Shown piece by piece: positions 14,444 through 21,976 of a stretch of 31,686 nucleotides of DNA. A program made the position numbers and the translations under genes. Below the pieces are notes generated by a model. That model worked only from the letters and a program-made list of their open reading frames with translations. It was not told the origin of the DNA and searched no databases. Origin of the DNA: a virus; the IMG/VR virus record IMGVR_UViG_3300024289_000590, positions 1 to 31,686 of that record. One strand, 5' to 3'. The stretch's first letter is position 1. Each line of letters begins with the position of its first letter.

Positions 14444-14995
14444 ATGGCAACGCAAGAAGAGTACGCAAATATGAGTGATGCAGAAAAGAAAAAAGAAGAT
14501 TGGATGAACAGTAAATGGCGTCCAATGATGGGATGGTTGTACATGGGTGTTTGCGCCTTTGACTTCGTGCTATTTCCTATCATGTGGAGTCTACTACAGG
14601 CAATAATGAAAGTAGGCACCATTACCCAATGGCAACCATTGACTTTACAAGGTGCGGGTTTATTCCACATCGCGATGGGTGCCGTTCTAGGTATAGCGGC
14701 ATTGGGTCGCACACAAGAAAAACTAGCAGGAGCAAACAATGGCGGAGCAGCAACACCAGCACCAACAGGCTTTAGCGTACCTCCAGCAGCACCAAGCGGT
14801 TTCCAGGCACCAGCTTCGACAGGTTTCGGAGCAACAGGCGCCCCAGGAGGCTTTAGCTCAGGCGGCTTTGGAAGCACACCTAGTCCAACACCAACAACAG
14901 GCTTTGGTAGCAGTACAGGATTTGGAGCGCCAGCGACTCCGGCCGTAACAGCAAGTGGTAAAAAGATCGTTCCAACAGACGATCCAGTTCTATAA
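14444..14995 (+). CDS. Holin-like membrane protein with Gly-Phe repeat tail
   Basis: A protein of 183 residues with ribosome site AAAGGAG seven bases upstream. The first half has the pattern W-R-P-M-M-G-W-L-Y-M-G-V, a second hydrophobic stretch (FDFVLFPIMWSLL), and HIAMGAVLGIAALGRTQEK. This fits the three-helix holin family found in gene transfer agents and T4-like marine phages. The second half (about 95-165) is a low-complexity Gly/Phe/Ala/Pro/Thr region with repeated GF and GFG units, ending KKIVPTDDPVL. Holins form the inner-membrane lesions that release endolysin. The GF-rich tail is not part of the usual family and should be cytoplasmic and disordered. Confidence 0.7.
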   Translation: MATQEEYANMSDAEKKKEDWMNSKWRPMMGWLYMGVCAFDFVLFPIMWSLLQAIMKVGTITQWQPLTLQGAGLFHIAMGAVLGIAALGRTQEKLAGANNGGAATPAPTGFSVPPAAPSGFQAPASTGFGATGAPGGFSSGGFGSTPSPTPTTGFGSSTGFGAPATPAVTASGKKIVPTDDPVL

Positions 14996-15004
14996 GGAAA
15001 CACT

Positions 15005-15061
15005 ATGTTTAACACAGACGAAGGCTGTCCAGTATGTGGCGGCAAGCATCCAAAAAAATAA
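15005..15061 (+). CDS. 18-residue zinc-knuckle-like micropeptide (tentative)
   Basis: ATG 15005 follows AAGGA at 14994-14998; the frame MFNTDEGCPVCGGKHPKK ends at TAA 15059-15061. The CPVCGGKH cluster would give two cysteines and a histidine, half of a zinc ribbon. The frame exactly fills the gap between the holin-like gene and the next gene, whose ribosome site begins in its stop. Could bind metal as an oligomer. Too short to be certain. Confidence 0.4.
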   Translation: MFNTDEGCPVCGGKHPKK

Positions 15062-15072
15062 AGGAAAATATC

Positions 15073-15264
15073 ATGAAATACATTTTAGCACTAATGATCT
15101 CGTTGGGCTTACTAGCTGGTACAACAACAGCGTATGCAGGCGGCGAAGTTAAAGAAGTCTGTAAAGAAGTCGAAAAGAAGGGCAAAAAAGTCCAGGAATG
15201 TAAAAAAGTCAAAGTACATAAAAAAGTAGATGGCGAAAAAGTTCCCGACGGTAAGAAAAAATAA
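15073..15264 (+). CDS. Small secreted Lys-rich periplasmic protein
   Basis: A protein of 63 residues. ATG 15073 is preferred over the upstream in-frame start because AAAGGAAAA lies just ahead and the N-terminus becomes a clean signal peptide with cleavage after AYA (residue 22). The mature 41 residues are about 40 percent Lys with repeated K-K-V and E-V units and two cysteines (EVCKEVEKK, QECKKVKV) that could form a disulphide. It should be exported and highly cationic, so it could bind LPS, peptidoglycan or outer-membrane lipid during lysis. Last gene before a strong terminator. Confidence 0.65.
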   Translation: MKYILALMISLGLLAGTTTAYAGGEVKEVCKEVEKKGKKVQECKKVKVHKKVDGEKVPDGKKK

Positions 15265-15289
15265 CGAGCTCAGTAAATCTCCATTAAAT

Positions 15290-15321
15290 AATAGGACTAC
15301 TTGACGTAGTCCTATTTTTTT
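15290..15321 (+). terminator. Strong intrinsic terminator of the lysis block
   Basis: AATAGGACTAC (15290-15300) pairs with GTAGTCCTATT (15306-15316) in a perfect 11-bp stem around loop TTGAC, followed by seven T (15315-15321). The loop plus the next base is also the -35 box of the downstream promoter. Confidence 0.9.
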
Positions 15322-15329
15322 CGTATAAT
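15301..15329 (+). promoter_or_regulatory. Sigma70 promoter nested in the terminator, TTGACG-N17-TATAAT
   Basis: The -35 box TTGACG (15301-15306) occupies the terminator loop; a 17-base spacer made of the 3' arm and T-tract leads to TATAAT (15324-15329). It matches the consensus at 11 of 12 positions. The start point should be near 15335-15336, only three or four bases before the dnaJ ATG at 15339, so the transcript would be almost leaderless. Confidence 0.85.
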
Positions 15330-15338
15330 GTGAGAACC

Positions 15339-16196
15339 ATGGATTATTATTCAACACTAGGATTGCAAAGAGGTGCTTCCGACGAGGAGATAAAAAAAGC
15401 CTATAGAAAAATGGCTATGAAATATCATCCTGATCGCGGTGGGGACCAAAATAAGTTTAAAGAAGTCTCTCAGGCTTATGAGTTTCTAAGCGACCCTGAG
15501 AAGAAACGAATGATCGATTCGGGTATCGATCCTAATCAGCCTAACCCGGGAGGTTTCCACTTCCATCAAGGACAGGGGAACCCATTCGAGTTCCATTTCA
15601 ACACAGGTACTCCTTTTGATGATATTTTTGGTAACTTTGGCTTTGGGCAAGGTTTCGGTGCGAGGCCACAACCAAAGAATAAGAGTTTCAGCATTAACAT
15701 CGAAGTTACTCTAGAAGAAGTTCTAAAAGGCAAAGAGCTTAATGCCGAAGTAGGTGTCCCTGGCGGAAAGAGCAAAATGATTAATATTTCTATTCCTGCA
15801 GGAATAGAACACGGCCAGCAGATACGCTTCGAAGGGATGGGCGATAACAGCATCCCTCATCTTAGAGCCGGCGACCTATTAGTAAATGTTTTTGTAAGAC
15901 CGCATCCTGTATTTAGGAGAGATGGCAGTTCATTGATAGTAGAGCATAGAGTTAGCGTGTGGGATGCTATCATAGGATCTAAAGTTGATATAAGAACTCT
16001 AGATGGAAAACAACTTAGTATAAATGTTCCTCCGGGAACACAGCCCGATACTACATTGAGCTGCAGAGGTGAGGGGCTGCCAGATATAAGAACTAGACAA
16101 CGTGGAAATCTGTTGATACATATCAATATAGAAATCCCAAGAAATCTTTCACCATTACAGATAGCTAGAATAGAACAACTTAAAAATGAACTTTGA
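15339..16196 (+). CDS. dnaJ: DnaJ/CbpA-type J-domain co-chaperone
   Basis: A protein of 285 residues. The J domain covers residues 1-65 (DYYSTLGLQRGASDEEIKKA, then HPD in MKYHPDRGG). A Gly/Phe-rich linker with many GF repeats follows (about 70-110), and then two C-terminal substrate-binding beta domains (SFSINIEVTLEEVLKGKEL; VRPHPVFRRDGSSL). The cysteine-rich zinc domain of DnaJ itself is missing, so it is a type II (CbpA-like) protein that would stimulate host DnaK. ATG 15339 is chosen over GTG 15330 because the latter lies before the predicted transcription start. There is no ribosome site ahead of either, in line with a leaderless message. It overlaps the deformylase gene by 11 bases. Confidence 0.9.
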   Translation: MDYYSTLGLQRGASDEEIKKAYRKMAMKYHPDRGGDQNKFKEVSQAYEFLSDPEKKRMIDSGIDPNQPNPGGFHFHQGQGNPFEFHFNTGTPFDDIFGNFGFGQGFGARPQPKNKSFSINIEVTLEEVLKGKELNAEVGVPGGKSKMINISIPAGIEHGQQIRFEGMGDNSIPHLRAGDLLVNVFVRPHPVFRRDGSSLIVEHRVSVWDAIIGSKVDIRTLDGKQLSINVPPGTQPDTTLSCRGEGLPDIRTRQRGNLLIHINIEIPRNLSPLQIARIEQLKNEL

Positions 16197-16683
16197 ACTA
16201 GGACCACACGACAGTCTCGTAGAAAAAAGCACACCATGGGATTTTTCATCCGACGGTGATGCTAAACAGTTAGAAAAAGACATGATTGATTTCATGATCG
16301 CCAGCAACGGCATTGGTCTCGCTGCTAATCAAATAGGATTGACCAAGCGAGTTTTTGTTATGGGTAGTAATAGTATTAAAGACTTTCCTGCACCGTTTGC
16401 TGTGTTTAATCCTGTTATTAAAGAAGTAAGTGAAGAACAGGTCCTAGATCAAGAAGGCTGTCTAAGTTATCCCGGTCTATATCTTAAGGTTAAACGTCCA
16501 GCATGGATCGTAGCCGAATATCAAGACAGTGAAGGAAACCTTAAAGAAATCAAAGTAGATGGATATCTCTCTAAATGTTTTCAACATGAATACGATCATT
16601 TAGAGGGCATTTGTTTTGTTGACAAAGTAAGTAGAATGAAGTTAGACTTAGCTATGAAGAAGGTAAGGAAAATAAAAAAATGA
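16186..16683 (+). CDS. def: Peptide deformylase
   Basis: A protein of 165 residues with all three deformylase motifs: GIGLAANQIG (motif 1), EGCLSYPG with the metal-binding Cys (motif 2) and QHEYDHLEG with HExxH-type His ligands (motif 3). It removes the formyl group from nascent proteins. Compact phage forms of this enzyme without the C-terminal helix are known in marine T4-like phages, where they are thought to keep phage and photosystem or structural proteins processed. It is translationally linked to dnaJ (11-base overlap) and clpA (ATGA), so the three proteins are co-produced early. Confidence 0.93.
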   Translation: MNFELGPHDSLVEKSTPWDFSSDGDAKQLEKDMIDFMIASNGIGLAANQIGLTKRVFVMGSNSIKDFPAPFAVFNPVIKEVSEEQVLDQEGCLSYPGLYLKVKRPAWIVAEYQDSEGNLKEIKVDGYLSKCFQHEYDHLEGICFVDKVSRMKLDLAMKKVRKIKK

Positions 16684-19025
16684 TCGAACCCAGCCAACAA
16701 CTACAACTTATTTTTGAAAACTCCGTTTCTGTTGCCAAGCAGCTCAATCACGAATATGTGACTATCGAGCATCTATTGTTTGGCATCGTCAGCGACGAGG
16801 ATTCATTTAAACTGCTCGAAGGGTTTGGTGCTGATGCTCTGTTTATAAAAACCAACATCGAGCATTATATAAAGAACAATCTTAATGATATCAAAACAAC
16901 TGATCCTAATACTCGTCCTAGAAAAACCAATAGTGTAGAGCGTGTTTTAAATCGTTGTTTTACACAGGTACTGTTCAGCGGCCGTCAGCGTATGGAAGTA
17001 GCTGATGTTATCATCAGTATCCTTAGTGAAAAGAATAGTTTCGCATTTTACTTCCTGCAGAAGGGCGGGGTCACTAAAGAAAAGTTTGTCAAGTACTTCC
17101 AAGAAAATGTAGCTGTACACGAAGACGAAGAAGAATCACCACAACAAATAACAACTACCTCAGGAGCGGATAGAATCTTGAATCAATACTGCACGAACCT
17201 TAGCTTGCGAGCAAAACAAAAAGCTATTGATCCTGTTATCGGAAGAGACGAGGAACTAGAAAAAACACAACTCGTTCTAGCACGTAGGAACAAGTGTAAT
17301 GTATTAATGGTAGGAGATCCTGGCGTAGGTAAGACTGCTATTGCAGAAGGTCTTGCACGTAAAATCTTTGAAAAGAAAGTACCGAAGTTTATTCAAGATC
17401 ACACAGTCTATGCATTAGACATCCCTGCGTTACTCGCAGGCAGCAAGTATCGTGGTGACTTTGAAGAACGCATTAAGGCTGTGCTAACTGCACTCGAACG
17501 CAAAGGCAAGATTATTTTATTCATCGATGAAGCACATATGATGAACGGTGCAGGTTCTGCTAGCCAGAACAGCAACGACCTTGCTAACATTCTTAAGCCT
17601 GTATTGACTAAAGGTATCATTAAACTCATTGCTTCAACTACTTGGGAAGAATATCGCAAGTACTTTGAAAAGGATCGTGCGCTGATGCGTCGATTCCAAC
17701 GTATTACTATTGATGAGCCAACTCCAGAGTTGACTGTTAAGATCATCAAAGGAATCCGTAAGTATTACGAAAAGCACCATAACGTCAAAATCACTGATGC
17801 TGCTATCGAACAGGCAGTAAAACTATCGATCAAATATATGGCAGATAAGAAGTTGCCAGACAAGGCCATTGATATTATTGACTGTGCCTGCGCTCGTTAC
17901 AAGATCAAGGATGATGAGACAATGGAAGGCGTCGAGCAGATTGTTGATCTAGAACAGGTAACCTATGAGCTTAGTAAAATGATCAGTATGCCGCTAGAAA
18001 CAGTAGCGCAGAAAGAATCAAAGAACCTTGCTGACCTCGAAGATGGGTTGAAGGCTTCTGTGTTCGGTCAAGAAGATGCTGTTCAGATTCTGCTTGATAA
18101 GATCTTTGTTTCGCAAGCAGGTATGAAAGCACCAAACAAGCCTATTGGCAGTTTCTTATTCCTAGGTCCCACAGGTACTGGTAAAACAGAAACAGCTAAG
18201 ACTCTAGCCGACAAAATGGGCATGGAACTTATTAGGTTTGATATGGGCGAATATCAAGAAAAGCATTCAGTTGCACGTCTGATCGGTGCACCTCCTGGAT
18301 ATGTAGGTTACGAAGATAACGCAGGTATGCTTATTACCAAACTACAAGAACATCCTAATGCTATTCTGTTGCTCGACGAAATCGAAAAAGCACATCAAGA
18401 TGTAAGCAATATCCTATTGGCATTCATGGATAATGGATTTGTTACAGGCAGCAACGGTAAAACCGCAGATGGCCGAAACACTATCCTTATCATGACGTCA
18501 AACTTAGGTGCAGCAGATAATGAACGCAACACTATCGGGTTTGGCGATTTGGCCAAAGATGGTGAAGATGATAAAGCGGTCAAGAAGTACTTCGCACCAG
18601 AGTTCAGAAATCGTTTAGATGCTATTGTTAAGTTCAAGAGCCTTGAGCCAGAAGTGGTTATTCAGATCGTTAAAAAGTTTGGAAAAGAACTCAACGATCA
18701 GCTTAAAGATAAAGGCATCGAAATCGTTATCAACAATGAAGCTGCTAAATGGTTGGCCGAAAAAGGTTACAATAAAAAGATGGGTGCTAGACCGTTGGCC
18801 AGATTGATCGATAACGAAATCAAGAGTCCATTGAGTCGTCGTGTGCTGTTTGGTGATCTTGTCAACGGTGGACGAGTGACTGTTTCAGTAAATGATAATA
18901 AACTCGAGTTTACAGTGAGCGAACTAGTTAAACCTTTAACCAAAGAGCAGAGAAAAGCTGCTAAACTACTGGCATTAGAAAATGGAACATCTGACCAAGA
19001 CAACCAATCGGAAGTTCTACAATAA
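16680..19025 (+). CDS. ClpA/ClpC-type AAA+ unfoldase
   Basis: A protein of 781 residues close to the length of ClpA. There is a double Clp_N repeat (1-145); AAA domain 1 with Walker A GDPGVGKT (212-219) and Walker B IILFIDEAH (278-286); and AAA domain 2 with Walker A GPTGTGKT (496-503), Walker B AILLLDEIEK (561-570) and FRNRLD (642-647). There is no ClpB-type long middle domain between the AAA modules. An IGF tripeptide at 619-621 lies where ClpA/ClpX carry the IG(F/L) loop that docks on ClpP, so the protein can plausibly recruit the host ClpP protease. No clpP gene is in the window. Overlaps the next gene by 44 bases. Confidence 0.9.
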   Translation: MIEPSQQLQLIFENSVSVAKQLNHEYVTIEHLLFGIVSDEDSFKLLEGFGADALFIKTNIEHYIKNNLNDIKTTDPNTRPRKTNSVERVLNRCFTQVLFSGRQRMEVADVIISILSEKNSFAFYFLQKGGVTKEKFVKYFQENVAVHEDEEESPQQITTTSGADRILNQYCTNLSLRAKQKAIDPVIGRDEELEKTQLVLARRNKCNVLMVGDPGVGKTAIAEGLARKIFEKKVPKFIQDHTVYALDIPALLAGSKYRGDFEERIKAVLTALERKGKIILFIDEAHMMNGAGSASQNSNDLANILKPVLTKGIIKLIASTTWEEYRKYFEKDRALMRRFQRITIDEPTPELTVKIIKGIRKYYEKHHNVKITDAAIEQAVKLSIKYMADKKLPDKAIDIIDCACARYKIKDDETMEGVEQIVDLEQVTYELSKMISMPLETVAQKESKNLADLEDGLKASVFGQEDAVQILLDKIFVSQAGMKAPNKPIGSFLFLGPTGTGKTETAKTLADKMGMELIRFDMGEYQEKHSVARLIGAPPGYVGYEDNAGMLITKLQEHPNAILLLDEIEKAHQDVSNILLAFMDNGFVTGSNGKTADGRNTILIMTSNLGAADNERNTIGFGDLAKDGEDDKAVKKYFAPEFRNRLDAIVKFKSLEPEVVIQIVKKFGKELNDQLKDKGIEIVINNEAAKWLAEKGYNKKMGARPLARLIDNEIKSPLSRRVLFGDLVNGGRVTVSVNDNKLEFTVSELVKPLTKEQRKAAKLLALENGTSDQDNQSEVLQ

Positions 19026-19656
19026 GTGGAACTATAAGATAACGGTTTATCAACCTGGGGCTCATGTCTTTAGGTATTCTCTAGATCAGGCTCGCGTTAT
19101 CTGCGATAGCGCGACTCCCAGTGAACATCCTTACAAGAGCAACAACCGTCTTAATAAAATCTTTGTCAATAAAGATGACCTTTTTGGCATGATTGATATC
19201 CTTGAAAAGATTGACAGCACAAAATGGTTTAAGCGTATTGAAGGTGAAAAACTAGACATCTATACCAATGATAGAGACATTTATGATGATCTATCCCTAA
19301 AGTTTAAAGATAAACTGACTCATAGGTTCCAGCCAGGTTCAGACGAAGATTTACTAGATGACTACGTAATAGTTTCTAAAAAATACCCGCACGATATCTA
19401 TCAGTATCGTGTCTATCTGCTTCCACATAAGTTGAAAAACGATAAACTAGCTAAGGAGCAGTATCTTAAATGGGTGAACTCTCAGGCTCCTAAGATCCGC
19501 TGTACAGAAGCTGTGAACAAGTGGTTCATGTATACTGACTGGAACTGGGATCGTAGATACGTGCTAGTGGACTCTGAGCAGACTCTGCTGATGTTAAAAC
19601 TTAGAAACTCCGAAGTAGTAGGCCGAGTTTACAAATACATTATCTCCGATAAATAA
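18982..19656 (+). CDS. Conserved hypothetical protein, 224 residues
   Basis: Starts 44 bases inside the end of the clpA-like gene, in another frame. A soluble, Tyr/Trp/Asp-rich mixed alpha/beta protein (NRKFYNKWNYKITVYQPG; FMYTDWNWDRRYVLVD). I cannot name a family. No signal or membrane segment. The long overlap makes co-translation with the unfoldase likely; an adaptor or a nucleic-acid-binding role would fit but is not shown. Confidence 0.6.
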   Translation: MEHLTKTTNRKFYNKWNYKITVYQPGAHVFRYSLDQARVICDSATPSEHPYKSNNRLNKIFVNKDDLFGMIDILEKIDSTKWFKRIEGEKLDIYTNDRDIYDDLSLKFKDKLTHRFQPGSDEDLLDDYVIVSKKYPHDIYQYRVYLLPHKLKNDKLAKEQYLKWVNSQAPKIRCTEAVNKWFMYTDWNWDRRYVLVDSEQTLLMLKLRNSEVVGRVYKYIISDK

Positions 19657-19659
19657 TTG

Positions 19660-20013
19660 ATGACCAACGAAATCAAAACTCTACTGCCCGCTACATCAAC
19701 TCCAGGAAACTTTACCGGCACACAGCAAAAAGGTGCCGGGTATCAGACTGGGTATGATAGCCTACATACTATCGTTTTTTACTTTAAAAACTGGTCTGGT
19801 GAGGTGAAAATACAAGCTACTCTAGCACTGTATCCGGGCGATGATGATTGGTTTGACCTCAAAGATACTGACGATAATGATGCTATGCTAGGTGACGGGT
19901 CTACTGACTACGATGACTCGTATACTATAAATGTTAAGGGTAGATTCGTATGGCTTCGTGCTATAGGTACCATTAACAGCGGTGAAATCACCGAGATCCG
20001 TTATAATTACTAA
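19660..20013 (+). CDS. Hypothetical beta-rich protein, possibly virion-associated
   Basis: A protein of 117 residues starting at ATG 19660 four bases after the previous stop; an in-frame TTG at 19657 is less likely. It has Gly, Thr, Asp and Tyr-rich strands such as HTIVFYFKNWSGEVKIQATL and FVWLRAIGTINSGEITEI, in keeping with a jelly-roll or beta-sandwich, and no cysteine. The style resembles small virion decoration or fibre-associated proteins of T4-like marine phages. It lies at the border between the early-type proteostasis block and the next late-type block, so timing is unclear. Confidence 0.5.
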   Translation: MTNEIKTLLPATSTPGNFTGTQQKGAGYQTGYDSLHTIVFYFKNWSGEVKIQATLALYPGDDDWFDLKDTDDNDAMLGDGSTDYDDSYTINVKGRFVWLRAIGTINSGEITEIRYNY

Positions 20014-20025
20014 CCGGCACTAAAC

Positions 20026-20033
20026 GATAAATA
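20026..20033 (+). promoter_or_regulatory. Candidate T4-type late promoter (GATAAATA)
   Basis: Intergenic, 25 bases upstream of the ATG at 20059, ahead of the block 20059-25673. By T4 geometry the start would be near 20039, leaving a leader with a GAGGGAG ribosome site. The most convincing copy of the octamer in the window. Confidence 0.7.
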
Positions 20034-20058
20034 TAGTATGACCTCGTGAGGGAGTACT

Positions 20059-21051
20059 ATGAGAGACCTTTTATCTAAAATAGATAATATTATAGCAGAA
20101 ACAGAGCTTAAGAGCCCAGAAGATCTGCAGGCAAAACGCAAGGCCCTGCAGGATCTACAGATGGATCCTATCGCTAGCAAAGATCCAGAAATCCGCCAAG
20201 CTATTATACAACGAAAGAACGATCTAGAACGTGAAGCCAAAGCCAAAGGTTTTGGAGAATCTGCATTCCAGATAGGCGACGATTTTGGTATTAGCTTTAA
20301 TGAAGATTTAGAAATAGCCACTGAAATCGTAGGATTTACTGAAGATGGCATCGTTATCGATCTTGATGATACAGCACTTGAGCACTTATCAAGAAACGGT
20401 ATACACTTCCTAGAAGGATTCCTAGAAGAAGGCCTCAAAGATCCCAAAGATAATCCATGTTGGAAAGGATACCATCCAGTGGGTACAAAGAAGAAGGGCG
20501 GCAAAACCGTACCTAACTGTGTACCAGAAGCCGCTAATCCTGCACAGCAGGCAGCTATAGCTATCAACATGAAGAAGCATCACAAAACTCCTAAACACGA
20601 GGGTTCCGATGCTGAATATGATGATGAAGCCGGTATGGCCGACAATAATCTCGAAACTATGAAACGTGCTGTACAAGGTCTAGACGATCTTATACACGCA
20701 GGTGATAATCTACCAGAATGGTGCCAAGAAAAAATAGCTGTAGCAAAGAGTATGCTAGTCGCTGTATGGGATTACATGCAGTCAGAAGAGCAGACAGAAG
20801 GCATCGAGAACGAAGCAGAGTATCACGGTAAGAATGTACCGCTAGGTAAGAAACTGCCAGGCGACGTTAAGAAATCAAAAGTATATGTACGCAAGCCAAA
20901 CGGCAATATCGTCAAGGTAAACTTCGGCGATAAGAAGATGCGTATCAAAAAATCAAACCCTAAGAGACGTAAATCATTTAGAGCACGTCACAACTGTAAG
21001 AATCCAGGACCACGTTGGAAAGCACGTTACTGGTCGTGTAGGAGCTGGTAA
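20059..21051 (+). CDS. Conserved late-type protein with candidate prohead-protease site and basic C-terminus
   Basis: A protein of 330 residues with ribosome site GAGGGAG. The N-terminus MRDLLSKIDNIIAE ends in an I-x-E signature like the T4 gp21 cleavage site. Then come a charged helical segment, a KDNPCWKGYHPVGTKKKGG motif, an acidic DAEYDDEAG linker, a helical AGDNLPEWCQEKIAVAKSML block, and a very basic C-terminus (about 275-330) with RRKSFRARHNCKNPGPRWKA and ARYWSCRSW. The Cys/His/Trp pattern at the end recurs in structural and core proteins of T4-like marine phages. Likely a head-core or internal head protein that binds DNA with its tail; this rests on composition, the late promoter and neighbours. 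Confidence 0.6.
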   Translation: MRDLLSKIDNIIAETELKSPEDLQAKRKALQDLQMDPIASKDPEIRQAIIQRKNDLEREAKAKGFGESAFQIGDDFGISFNEDLEIATEIVGFTEDGIVIDLDDTALEHLSRNGIHFLEGFLEEGLKDPKDNPCWKGYHPVGTKKKGGKTVPNCVPEAANPAQQAAIAINMKKHHKTPKHEGSDAEYDDEAGMADNNLETMKRAVQGLDDLIHAGDNLPEWCQEKIAVAKSMLVAVWDYMQSEEQTEGIENEAEYHGKNVPLGKKLPGDVKKSKVYVRKPNGNIVKVNFGDKKMRIKKSNPKRRKSFRARHNCKNPGPRWKARYWSCRSW

Positions 21052-21389
21052 TGTTACTGAGAGAAATGTTTAGTCCAATCGGCGGACCGAAAAAAACCGA
21101 AGAGCCCGAAATCGATTGGGGAGATGATTTGAAGTTTTATATCGATAATGATTCTGACCTATTGGCAAATCATCTATTTCCTGCTATAATGAAACATCAA
21201 CAGTTTCACGGAAGGCCCGATGCTTACAAGTTTTATATCAAACCGTTAGAACATTGCTGCGAGGATTACTGTGCAAAATTTGATATTAATGATAAGAATA
21301 AGAAGTTTACTCCAGAAGTTATTATCGACCTTGCTAAAAAAATAGCAGAAGAACAACACAAACATATTGAAGAAGGGCAGTATAAGTGA
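21051..21389 (+). CDS. Hypothetical protein with MLLREMF N-terminus
   Basis: A protein of 112 residues starting in a TAATG junction. The first seven residues resemble the short amphipathic N-termini of several neighbours (MRFRELF, MRLAEIL). The remainder is acidic and helical, with a CCEDYC cluster around residues 67-72 that could bind metal. No family recognised. The N-terminal similarity and the late-type block suggest a head-associated protein. Confidence 0.5.
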   Translation: MLLREMFSPIGGPKKTEEPEIDWGDDLKFYIDNDSDLLANHLFPAIMKHQQFHGRPDAYKFYIKPLEHCCEDYCAKFDINDKNKKFTPEVIIDLAKKIAEEQHKHIEEGQYK

Positions 21390-21976
21390 GATTCAGAGAA
21401 CTTTTCGAAGACGGGTCTAAACACGTTTCTTTCTGCTTTGGCAGGATGAATCCTCCCACATTGGGCCACGAAAAGTTAATGGACACTGTTGCTTCAGTCG
21501 GCGGCGATTATCGTATATTTCCTAGCAGGACACAGGATAAAAAAGAAAATCCTTTAAGTCCAGAGGATAAAGTAAGATTTATCAAACAACTATTTCCGCA
21601 ACATGCAGGAAAGGTAGTTGATGATGCTAATCTTAATACTATAGGAAAAGTTTGCTCTTATCTATACGATCAAGGTTATAAACATGTAACATTTGTAGCT
21701 GGTGATGATCGACTACCAGTTATGGGAAAGTTAATAAAAGACTACAACGGTATCGAAGGGAAAGCACACGGGTTTTATGATTTTGAAACTATTGATTTAA
21801 AATCAAGTGGTGCTAGAGATCCAGATAGTCCCGGTGTCGAAGGAGTGAGCGCAAGTAAAGCAAGAGCTGCGGCTGCAAACAATGATCTTCAAGGATTTGC
21901 AGAAGCAACGGGAGCAGGTGAACTAGCTGAAGAAATGTTTGCATTGGTCAGAAAAGGTATGGGAATAAAACAATGA
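21386..21976 (+). CDS. Nucleotidylyltransferase (NMN adenylyltransferase/cytidylyltransferase-like)
   Basis: A protein of 196 residues starting with GTG in a GTGA overlap. The enzyme domain begins HVSFCFGRMNPPTLGHEKL: the T/HxGH motif with His28. GVSASKARAAAANND near residue 155-170 is the ISxTxxR-type loop. The pattern matches the phage nucleotidyltransferases related to NadM/NadR that are common in T4-like phages. It would transfer an AMP or CMP moiety to a phosphate-containing acceptor. It is preceded by an unusual leader MRFRELFE whose L-x-E end fits a prohead protease site, so the enzyme may be packaged in the head and processed. The true substrate is unknown. Confidence 0.75.
   Translation: MRFRELFEDGSKHVSFCFGRMNPPTLGHEKLMDTVASVGGDYRIFPSRTQDKKENPLSPEDKVRFIKQLFPQHAGKVVDDANLNTIGKVCSYLYDQGYKHVTFVAGDDRLPVMGKLIKDYNGIEGKAHGFYDFETIDLKSSGARDPDSPGVEGVSASKARAAAANNDLQGFAEATGAGELAEEMFALVRKGMGIKQ

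Noticed and set aside
14404-15045. Open frame of 213 codons on the minus strand opposite the holin-like gene
   Set aside because: It mirrors the Gly/Ala/Pro/Thr-rich low-complexity tail, giving a Pro/Gly/Val-rich product without a ribosome site; the plus-strand gene has a ribosome site, membrane helices and operon context.
19648-19655. GATAAATA at the end of the gene 18982-19656
   Set aside because: Only four bases separate it from the next ATG at 19660, so a late transcript would begin inside that gene. It is explained by the codons Asp-Lys-stop, and I did not list it as a promoter.
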